In this document: positions 5,607 to 11,240 of the stretch, in pieces
Numbering within the stretch: the stretch's first letter is position 1
Layout of the letters: each line of letters opens with the position of its first letter
DNA from: Candidatus Ratteibacteria bacterium
Lineage (GTDB): Bacteria; CAIJMQ01
Direction of reading: 5' to 3'
Assembly (NCBI GenBank): GCA_028715665.1
Contig: JAQURI010000039.1
Span: 1-11,240 of the forward strand
DNA: 11,240 bases
Notes under the pieces: model-generated
Databases searched by the model: none
Seen by the model: only the letters and a program-made list of their open reading frames with translations
Told to the model about the DNA's origin: nothing
Made by a program: the position numbers and the translations under genes

Positions 5607-6236
5607 ATGAGAAAACTTTCATATATTTTATTCGTTATTTTGCTTTCAGGTTGCGCAAAAACGGTTTATAAACCTGAAAAGCCGCAATTATATTCAAGCG
5701 GTGTCCACCACAGGATAGAAAAAGGAGAAACACTTTGGCGAATAGCCAAAAATTACGGAGCTGATATTGAGCAAATAAAAATATATAACAATATTAAAAC
5801 TACAGAAAATTTACAAGTTGGAAGGGTAATTTTCATTCCTTTCGCCTCTCTTTCTATGGAAGCCGGCAAGGAGGGTTTTATCTGGCCCGCAAAAGGCAAA
5901 ATCATATCAGATTTTGACTGCGAAAACGGGGGCATTTCGAAAGGAATAGACGTTTCTCTGCCGATAGGCAGCCAAATAAGAGCATCCAGAGAAGGCACAG
6001 TGAGTTATGCTGATGTTTTGCGAGGTTACGGCAAAGTTTTAATAATAGACCACACGGATGGATTTTCTACAATTTATGCACACAATTCTAAACTCTTGGT
6101 TGAGGAAAACAGCGTAGTAGAAAAAGGGGAATTGATAGCCTTTTCCGGAAATTCGGGACATTGCGAAAGCCCGCTGCTGCATTTTGAAATAAGAAAGGAA
6201 AATATTCCACAAAACCCACTTAATTATCTTCCATGA
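5607..6236 (+). CDS. NlpD-like LysM/M23 lipoprotein, probable amidase activator
   Basis: 209 residues from the ATG at 5607; an in-frame ATG at 5562 lies inside tRNA-Gly and is rejected. Signal peptide with lipobox LLSGC (lipid-modified Cys16), LysM domain (about 34-78) for peptidoglycan binding, and an M23/LytM domain (about 112-208). The peptidase site is degenerate. The HxxxD histidine is Ser111 (SKGID) and the first HxH histidine is Leu190 (LLHFEIR); Asp115, His159 (YAHN) and His192 remain. E. coli NlpD shows the same kind of losses and activates amidases instead of cutting. A similar role in cell separation is inferred. Cys105 and Cys186 flank the dead site and could form a disulfide. The stop overlaps the next start as ATGA. 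Confidence 0.88.
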   Translation: MRKLSYILFVILLSGCAKTVYKPEKPQLYSSGVHHRIEKGETLWRIAKNYGADIEQIKIYNNIKTTENLQVGRVIFIPFASLSMEAGKEGFIWPAKGKIISDFDCENGGISKGIDVSLPIGSQIRASREGTVSYADVLRGYGKVLIIDHTDGFSTIYAHNSKLLVEENSVVEKGELIAFSGNSGHCESPLLHFEIRKENIPQNPLNYLP

Positions 6237-7222
6237 ACAATAAAGACAACTATAAAAAGATGAAAAAAGTAATTTATATAACTTTGTCATTGAGTATTTA
6301 TTGTTTATCACTGGTAGGCAAAACTTTCGCTTATTGGGAATGGACACCCGAAAGCGGCAAATGGATAAACCCGAAATATTATGTGGGAGAGACCTCTTTG
6401 GAACAATGGACGATAGCAATAAATACTTATAAAACGGAAGACTACGAAAGCGCTTTAAGAGAATTCCAAAAATTATTGGAATATTTCCCGACAAGCCCAG
6501 AAGCACCTGAAGCACAGTTTATGGTCGGGGATTGCCAGGAAAAACTCGGTTCGCCTTATGAAGCGTGTCAGAGTTATCAAGAAGCCATAGATAAATTTCC
6601 GTCTACGAACAGATTCCGGGAGATAGTCGAAAGACAGCTTAAAATAGCCGATTACTTTTATAATGAAAAACCCAGCGACATACCCATAACCGAAAAAGCA
6701 AAAGGAATTTTCTCAATCAGTAACTGGGAAAAAGCCGCAAACATCTACCAGATGGCCATAAAAAATTATCCATATCACGAGAAAGCCGACCAAATACAAT
6801 TCAGGATAGCAAATTGCTATATGAACCTCGGCAAATATGATATCGCCCGGGCCGAATTTGAAAAGATTCCTTTAAAATATCCATATTCCCAATGGCTTGA
6901 AGAAGCGGAATACTTGAAAGCCGTATGCCAGCTTAATGAATCCCTGAAATTTCCGAACAATGAGGAAATTTTCGGAAATGCGATACAAAATTTCGAAGAG
7001 TTTATCAATAAATATCCTCAAAGTAAATTTGTTGATGCGGCAAAAAAAGACTTAAAAAAGTTGAACGACAGAAAAAGCGAAAGAATATACGAGATAGCAA
7101 GATTTTACGAAAAAAATAAAGAACCCGAAGCGGCAAAAATATACTATCTGCAAGTCGTAAAGCAATTTCCCGACTCTATATGGGCAGAATACGCCAAATC
7201 CCGCCTAAATAACCTGGAATAA
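6233..7222 (+). CDS. BamD-like periplasmic TPR protein
   Basis: 329 residues. The charged N-terminus is followed by a hydrophobic signal peptide (about 13-33, ending KTFA) and an unusual aromatic stretch YWEWTPESGKWINPKYY (34-50). The rest is helical TPR-type repeats with the BamD/YfiO/YbgF pattern (YESALREFQKLLEYFPTSP at 71-89, YDIARAEFEKIPLKYPYS at 202-219, EAAKIYYLQVVKQFPDS at 299-315). BamD is part of the beta-barrel assembly machine, but this protein has no lipobox and is longer than E. coli BamD (245 residues). A general envelope scaffolding role is equally possible. The ATG at 6233 overlaps the preceding stop; Met10 (6260), preceded by AAAAAG and giving a more standard MKK signal peptide, is a plausible alternative start. 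Confidence 0.8.
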   Translation: MNNKDNYKKMKKVIYITLSLSIYCLSLVGKTFAYWEWTPESGKWINPKYYVGETSLEQWTIAINTYKTEDYESALREFQKLLEYFPTSPEAPEAQFMVGDCQEKLGSPYEACQSYQEAIDKFPSTNRFREIVERQLKIADYFYNEKPSDIPITEKAKGIFSISNWEKAANIYQMAIKNYPYHEKADQIQFRIANCYMNLGKYDIARAEFEKIPLKYPYSQWLEEAEYLKAVCQLNESLKFPNNEEIFGNAIQNFEEFINKYPQSKFVDAAKKDLKKLNDRKSERIYEIARFYEKNKEPEAAKIYYLQVVKQFPDSIWAEYAKSRLNNLE

Positions 7223-7224
7223 CA

Positions 7225-7746
7225 ATGAAACCCGGAAGAATAACGGTTTGTCGCATTTTTTACATTTTCTTCGGCATATCTGCATTATTTTTAACTGGTT
7301 GCGGATATAAACCTTTTTCACCTATAAGAGAAAATATAAAGACCGTTTATGTCCCAACATTCAAAAACTTGACTTATTACCCGAGCATTTCCGCCATAGT
7401 AACAGACGCGTTAAGAACAGAAGTTATACTAAATGGCACTTTTAAACTCGCTAATGAAGAAAATGCCCAAGCTATTCTAACGGGTGAAGTAAAAGACTTT
7501 AAAAGAACTGCAATGATTTATGATGAAGAAGACAATATAATAGGCGGAAGTTTAACCATAGAAGTCAATGTAAAGTTTTTATCCTATCCTAAAAAAGAAA
7601 TTCTTTGGAAAGAAACTTTCAAGGAGAGCGAATCCGTAAATTATTTTCTTGCCGGAAGCCTGGCGAAAACAGAAAACGAGATAACCGAATTGGTAGCGGA
7701 GAAAATAGCCCGTAAAATTTTAGAAAGAATTACAGAACCCTGGTGA
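7225..7746 (+). CDS. lptE: LPS-assembly lipoprotein LptE
   Basis: 173 residues. An N-terminal signal peptide with lipobox LTGC (lipidated Cys26) is followed at once by the family hallmark GYKPF. KTVYVPTFKNLTYYPSIS and VTDALRTEVILNG match the LptE fold, as do the repeated strands (ILTGEVKDFKR, IEVNVKFLSYP). LptE plugs the LptD barrel and helps place lipopolysaccharide in the outer leaflet of the outer membrane. lptE directly before holA is a widespread bacterial gene order, which supports the call. It starts two bases after the TPR gene stop, so the two are surely co-transcribed. A weak GGA lies 6 bases before the ATG. Confidence 0.88.
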   Translation: MKPGRITVCRIFYIFFGISALFLTGCGYKPFSPIRENIKTVYVPTFKNLTYYPSISAIVTDALRTEVILNGTFKLANEENAQAILTGEVKDFKRTAMIYDEEDNIIGGSLTIEVNVKFLSYPKKEILWKETFKESESVNYFLAGSLAKTENEITELVAEKIARKILERITEPW

Positions 7747-7815
7747 AACCGCTTATCCGATGTAATAAAATGCTGTCTTAAAATTTGCGTATCCTTTTAT
7801 TAAAACAAAATTATC

Positions 7816-8787
7816 ATGAAAATAGATAATATTTTGGAAAAATTCGATAACAAAAGCTTTTCTAAAATATATCTTCTTGAAACAGATGAAGAGGTGTTAA
7901 TAGACGAATTCCTGCAAAACTTAAAAGAAAAAATAAGTAATCCCGAGTTCAATTGGAGCGTTTATTACGCCGAAGAAATAGACCCTGCACATTTTTTCCG
8001 CTGTCTTTTCTCTGTTCCATTTTTATCCCAACTGAAAATCATAACAATAAAAAATGCATCTCAGTTATCTTCAAAAATCATAACGCATTTGAGTAAAAAT
8101 TTTAAAAAAATCCCTGGGACAAATTGTTTGGTTTTTTCGGATTCAGAATTTTCGCCTTCATTGAAAAATCTTGCGCCAACAGACGAACAGATAATTTCCT
8201 TTGGAAAAACCACCCGAAGTAAAATGAAAGAATGGGCCATGAAATATCTAAAGGGAAATAACAAGACTATGGATCCCGAAGCGCTTTCTTTGCTTTTGGA
8301 AAATACCGACTTGAACTTTTCTCTTCTTGCGAGGGAATTAGATAAATTAATGCTATATGTCGAAAATAAAAAAAACATAGAGATCACGGACATAAAAGAA
8401 ATCGGAATGGAAATTAAGACATATGATATTTTTGCGTTAATAGATAATATGAGCAAAAAAAATACCTCGTACTGCTTGGATGCTTTGAGAGGGCTTTTGC
8501 TCGACGGAACTTCTCCACAGCAAATTATAGCAATGTTAAGATGGCAACTTTCCAATATTTGGCAAGTAAAAGCCCTGATTTCAAAAGGGATAAATAATTA
8601 TAAGGCCCTGGAACAAGCAAAAATTCCGTATTTCAAAAGGAGCGAATTTCTCATGCTTACGAAGAAATTCAAGTGGGAAGACCTAAGATTATATTTAAAT
8701 CTTTTACTGAACGCAGATATGCAAATAAAAAGAGGCGGAGACCCGACTTTGACCATGGAACTACTGTTGGTTAAAATCACCAAATAG
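7816..8787 (+). CDS. holA: DNA polymerase III subunit delta
   Basis: 323 residues, close to the family length of about 330-345. The pattern is HolA: N-terminal YLLETDEEVLIDEFLQNLK without a functional P-loop (normal for delta), LFSVPFLSQLKIITIKNA, a central helical lid domain (MDPEALSLLLENTDLNFSLLARELDKL and following), and the C-terminal collar (AMLRWQLSNIWQVKAL, DPTLTMELLLVKI). Delta opens the sliding clamp as part of the clamp loader. A 69-base gap follows lptE with no terminator or convincing promoter, so read-through from lptE is likely. The stop is 17 bases from the convergent rpsT stop. Confidence 0.92.
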   Translation: MKIDNILEKFDNKSFSKIYLLETDEEVLIDEFLQNLKEKISNPEFNWSVYYAEEIDPAHFFRCLFSVPFLSQLKIITIKNASQLSSKIITHLSKNFKKIPGTNCLVFSDSEFSPSLKNLAPTDEQIISFGKTTRSKMKEWAMKYLKGNNKTMDPEALSLLLENTDLNFSLLARELDKLMLYVENKKNIEITDIKEIGMEIKTYDIFALIDNMSKKNTSYCLDALRGLLLDGTSPQQIIAMLRWQLSNIWQVKALISKGINNYKALEQAKIPYFKRSEFLMLTKKFKWEDLRLYLNLLLNADMQIKRGGDPTLTMELLLVKITK

Positions 8788-8804
8788 ATTCTTGATAGGT
8801 TTTG

Positions 8805-9074
8805 TTATTTGGACGGTAGAGTTTTTATCTTCTTGTGGAGCAAAGATTTTTTTCTCGCAGCGGTATTTCTGTGGAGGACCCTCTTGGAAACGGCCTTATC
8901 TATCAAAGTAACAGCCTTTTTTAGAAGAGAATTCAATTCTTGTTTATCTTTTTTTTCTTTTATGGCAAGTTCAAGTTTTTTGATTGCCGTTTTAAAGGAT
9001 TTTTTGACTTTCTTATTTCTAAGCTTCCTATCCTTTATTTGTCTTGCTCTCTTTAAAGAAGATTTCGTAGACAT
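8805..9074 (-). CDS. rpsT: 30S ribosomal protein S20
   Basis: 89 residues, very Lys/Arg-rich. Family marks are SSLKRARQIKDRKLRNKKVKKS near the N-terminus and the C-terminal DKAVSKRVLHRNTAARKKSLL, which matches the conserved IDKA...K...H.NTAARRKS block of S20. It binds 16S rRNA in the body of the small subunit. The gene converges on holA; a holA-rpsT neighbourhood is common in bacteria. It has its own promoter in the gap before it, and the leader of about 43 bases shows no Shine-Dalgarno. Confidence 0.95.
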   Translation of the reverse strand: MSTKSSLKRARQIKDRKLRNKKVKKSFKTAIKKLELAIKEKKDKQELNSLLKKAVTLIDKAVSKRVLHRNTAARKKSLLHKKIKTLPSK

Positions 9075-9123
9075 TTGTTTTATGTTCTATTTTCTGTATT
9101 TTATCTTAATTATTTGAAACGGC

Positions 9124-9152
9124 ATGTTACTACATTAGCGTATTTGTGTCAA
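9124..9152 (-). promoter_or_regulatory. Promoter of rpsT
   Basis: On the minus strand TTGACA (9152-9147) is followed after 17 bases by TAACAT (9129-9124). The -35 is perfect and the -10 matches four of six consensus bases. It lies in the 102-base gap between the secretin stop and rpsT, allowing rpsT expression apart from the pilus operon. Confidence 0.6.
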
Positions 9153-9176
9153 CTTCCTATCGGACAGCAAGAGAAC

Positions 9177-10571
9177 CTAATAAGTCAAATATCCTTTATT
9201 GCTCTTTTCGGACGTAGACGGCGCTATCGTATTCTCTAAATTTTTTATTGTCGTCCTGTCTTCCTGCAAAACTTTTGCTATCTTTTCCTCTGTAAGTATT
9301 ATTGGCGATATAAAAACTACCAAATCGGTTCTTTCTTCGCTTTTGTCTGTAGACCTAAACAAAAGTCCTAACAGAGGTATATTACCCAAGAAAGGCACTT
9401 TTGTGATTGTAGTTGAATTCTCACTGCGTAATAACCCTCCTATTACCACTGTTCCTTCGTCTTTGACTGTTATAATCGTCTTAGCCGAACGTTTCGTGGT
9501 ATCTACTGCTTCGGCAAAAAAGGGAGAAGGAGCAGCAGAAGTTACAGAAGGCTCCACTTCCAAAATAACGTCACCGTCATCCGTAATATGAGGTGTAGTA
9601 TTCAATTCTACGCCGATATCACCATATATAGGTTCTCTCACTATGTTTCCCACTTCATCATAAGTAGTTTTTATAGCCACTGCTATATGATTAATGATAT
9701 TTATATTGGCAGAATGGTCATTTTGAACGGCAATCCTGGGTTGAGCCAATACTTTTGCTAAACCTTTCGTTTCAAGCGCTTTTATGGAAGCGCTCAAATC
9801 GGCAAAAGAAAGCTGCCCGAACGTAAAGGTCGGAACATCTCCTTCAAGTTCGGCCCAGCCACCCGTTTCATTATAAACCTGCTCTAATTTCCGGAATGTT
9901 GTTGCTTCATCCGTATAAAATGGGAAAGTTGTCTGTTGTACCGCTCCAGAAGCAGTAATACCCACTTCCCACTCAACACCTAATTCCCTTGTTGCATCCG
10001 TAGACAACTCAACTATATCTGCGCGGATTAATACTTGAGAGAGAGAACGGTCCAACTTACCGATGAGATCTTCTACTTCTATTATATTTTTAGGTAAGTC
10101 TCTGATAATTACAGTGTTTGTCCGAACATCTACGCTTACTTGTCCATGCGGAGAAAGATTACTTTTTATTATCTCTCCCACTTCTTTTGCTTTTGCATAC
10201 TTCAGGGGAACAACATCGATTTCAAGAGGCAGAGTTTCGGGCATCTCTTCCACAATATATATATCCGTATCTTTTCTGCGGGTGTAATCCAAACCATGCA
10301 TACTTAAAATAGCATCGAGAGCGTCCCTACCTTCAACATCAGGCAAATATATCGAAACTAATTTCCCGGATAAATCTGCCTTTATTACAAATTTCATTCC
10401 TGTTTTTTCAGTTATCAGTCTTAAAGCATCCTCCAATTTTACGTTTTTTAAATCTAAAGTAATCTTGCTTTCAGAAGTCGGCATAACATCGCTTGTCTGG
10501 TCTTGTGCAAAAATCGGAGAGGATAAGAATAACACTAAACTAATAAACAAAGACAGAATCAGATTTCTCAT
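9177..10571 (-). CDS. pilQ: Secretin, type IV pilus PilQ / type II secretion GspD type
   Basis: 464 residues. A Sec signal peptide (about 1-22, cut after IFA) is followed by an N0/STN domain (about 37-107, ITLDLKNVKLEDALRLITEKTGMKF start), one N1 secretin-N domain (about 117-180, VVPLKYAKAKEVGEII to NTVIIRDLP) and the secretin barrel (about 181-425). Barrel marks are VLAQPRIAVQN, GDIGVELNTTPHI, VVIGGLL and VPFLGNIPLLGLLF (392-405). It forms the outer-membrane gated channel. It is short for the family: only one N1-type domain and no AMIN domains. The upstream PilO-like and PilP/GspC-like genes favour a type IV pilus, but a type II secretion system is not excluded. Its start lies 32 bases inside the upstream gene and has its own GGAGG. 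Confidence 0.9.
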   Translation of the reverse strand: MRNLILSLFISLVLFLSSPIFAQDQTSDVMPTSESKITLDLKNVKLEDALRLITEKTGMKFVIKADLSGKLVSIYLPDVEGRDALDAILSMHGLDYTRRKDTDIYIVEEMPETLPLEIDVVPLKYAKAKEVGEIIKSNLSPHGQVSVDVRTNTVIIRDLPKNIIEVEDLIGKLDRSLSQVLIRADIVELSTDATRELGVEWEVGITASGAVQQTTFPFYTDEATTFRKLEQVYNETGGWAELEGDVPTFTFGQLSFADLSASIKALETKGLAKVLAQPRIAVQNDHSANINIINHIAVAIKTTYDEVGNIVREPIYGDIGVELNTTPHITDDGDVILEVEPSVTSAAPSPFFAEAVDTTKRSAKTIITVKDEGTVVIGGLLRSENSTTITKVPFLGNIPLLGLLFRSTDKSEERTDLVVFISPIILTEEKIAKVLQEDRTTIKNLENTIAPSTSEKSNKGYLTY

Positions 10572-11070
10572 CTGGCATATCCTCCATTTGGGGTTTTATG
10601 TTTTCATCTTTTCCTACATCTTTAATGAAAAGAATTTTTTCTTCTCCGTCAACTTCCAGCACGACATGGTCCGGCTCTATTCTTTTTATTTGCATACCTT
10701 TTATAATGCTCCCCTCTCCTACTACTTCTTCGTTTATAATTGCCAATGGCCTTTGAGAATCCCAAACAATGCCTTTCAGGATTAATTCCCCGAACAAATA
10801 GGAAGTTACCCGTTTTTTTCCTGCAACTTTTCTTTTTTCTAAAGAGAAAGGGTCATTGTCTTCTTCATAAGAAAATTCCTGCACAGCTGCTTTATCTCTA
10901 AAATGCTTTTCCGCCATATCAAGTATCATTTTGAATTCTAATCCGTTTTCTTCTTCCAAAGCAACTGTTTCCTTGTCGCTCTTTTTAGGCGGCTGTAATA
11001 CTAAAACCCAGACTAATATAAGCACTATCATTAATCCAACTATAACAATTATCTTTTTTTTCTCGTTCAT
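10540..11070 (-). CDS. PilP/GspC-like bitopic inner-membrane protein
   Basis: 176 residues. A basic start (MNEKKK), one membrane segment (about 7-25), an acidic linker (about 35-75), and a small beta domain (about 95-150, LKGIVWDSQRPLAIINEEVV to IKRIEPDHVVLEVDGEEKIL). That last stretch is the pattern of the HR domain shared by PilP and GspC, which docks on secretin N domains. Position between a PilO-like gene and the secretin supports the role of linking the inner-membrane alignment complex to the secretin. Classical PilP is a lipoprotein; this one has a membrane anchor as in GspC, so the PilP or GspC label is unsettled. Its start overlaps the PilO-like stop as ATGA, and its end overlaps the secretin by 32 bases. 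Confidence 0.75.
   Translation of the reverse strand: MNEKKKIIVIVGLMIVLILVWVLVLQPPKKSDKETVALEEENGLEFKMILDMAEKHFRDKAAVQEFSYEEDNDPFSLEKRKVAGKKRVTSYLFGELILKGIVWDSQRPLAIINEEVVGEGSIIKGMQIKRIEPDHVVLEVDGEEKILFIKDVGKDENIKPQMEDMPDEKSDSVFVY
10581..10585 (-). promoter_or_regulatory. Shine-Dalgarno of the secretin inside the upstream gene
   Basis: GGAGG on the minus strand, 9 bases before the secretin ATG at 10571 and inside the PilP-like reading frame. It supports the 10571 start and a real 32-base gene overlap. Confidence 0.75.
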
Positions 11071-11240
11071 TTTTGAATTTTCAATCTGTAAGTAGAAAGC
11101 AAAAAATCGGTTCTAAGTTTTTCAGTTTGTCTATTCTCCTCCAACTGAATAGTGGGAGACTCTATACACAAAAAGAAAGGACTCTTTTCTATTTCGTTAA
11201 AGAATTTCCCCAATGCAGGATAATCGGTATAACAAATAAT
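11067..11240 (-). CDS. PilO-like protein, C-terminal end (N-terminus outside window)
   Basis: The frame is open from the right edge to TGA at 11067-11069, giving 57 residues (YPALGKFFNEIEKSPFF, IQLEENRQTEKLRTDFLLS, then TYRLKIQK). PilO and GspM-type proteins end in a ferredoxin-like domain with this kind of 'G.Y..LG.FL..IE..P.F' helix followed by strands, and the neighbouring genes fit. The stop overlaps the next start (ATGA), so translation is probably coupled. Only the end is visible, so the name rests on context plus this one motif. Confidence 0.65.
   Translation of the reverse strand: MICYTDYPALGKFFNEIEKSPFFLCIESPTIQLEENRQTEKLRTDFLLSTYRLKIQK

Noticed and set aside
6039..6515. 158-codon open frame on the minus strand over the NlpD-like and BamD-like genes
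   Set aside because: It is antisense to two well-supported genes and has low-complexity composition without motifs.
8061..8555. 164-codon open frame on the minus strand inside holA
   Set aside because: It is a shadow of holA; no family features are seen.
1..11240. CRISPR array, insertion sequence or rRNA
   Set aside because: No regularly spaced repeats, transposase frame with terminal repeats, or rRNA-like sequence was seen.

Overview
The window reads as a right-hand piece of an integrated defence-type mobile element joined to a stretch of ordinary chromosome from a Gram-negative-type (diderm), AT-rich bacterium. An outer membrane is implied by an LPS-assembly lipoprotein (LptE), a BamD-like TPR protein, a TonB-type energy transducer, an NlpD-like lipoprotein and a pilus secretin. 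The BamD-like protein, with a Trp-rich 'YWEWTPESGKWINPKYY' stretch after its signal peptide, reminds me of proteins from Candidatus Omnitrophota (PVC group). That placement is inference from recalled similarity, not a search.

Region 1 (1-3860), the element, all genes on the minus strand. Reading inward from the junction: a tyrosine recombinase with an N-terminal zinc ribbon, an AbiEi/AbiEii toxin-antitoxin pair (type IV-like), and the first 282 codons of an SNF2-family helicase that runs off the left edge. The right boundary is a 3' remnant of tRNA-Glu(CTC) at about 3815-3860: anticodon arm, T arm and 3' acceptor strand are present, but the 5' half is missing. This is what integration into the 3' part of a tRNA gene leaves at the distal junction. 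The 230 bases between the integrase start and the remnant hold an extended -10 promoter, two tandem TGGTGTAAG repeats at its expected start site, two TTGGTAAAA repeats and a possible 19-codon leader ORF.

Region 2 (3872-8787), chromosomal, plus strand. tonB-like, a PfkB-family sugar kinase (4-base overlap), tRNA-Gly(CCC), an NlpD-like LysM/M23 lipoprotein, a BamD-like TPR protein (4-base overlap), lptE and holA (DNA polymerase III delta). The theme is envelope biogenesis, ending in a housekeeping replication gene. Two protein genes start 9-11 bases after a tRNA 3' end with no visible Shine-Dalgarno, so they probably depend on read-through from tRNA transcripts.

Region 3 (8805-11240), chromosomal, minus strand. 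rpsT (ribosomal protein S20) converges on holA and has its own promoter. Upstream of it, with tightly overlapping ends, lie the last 57 codons of a PilO-like protein, a PilP/GspC-like bitopic protein and a PilQ/GspD-type secretin: the tail of a type IV pilus (or type II secretion) alignment-subcomplex operon that begins outside the window.

No CRISPR array, rRNA or insertion sequence is visible, and no gene-free stretch exceeds 300 bases.
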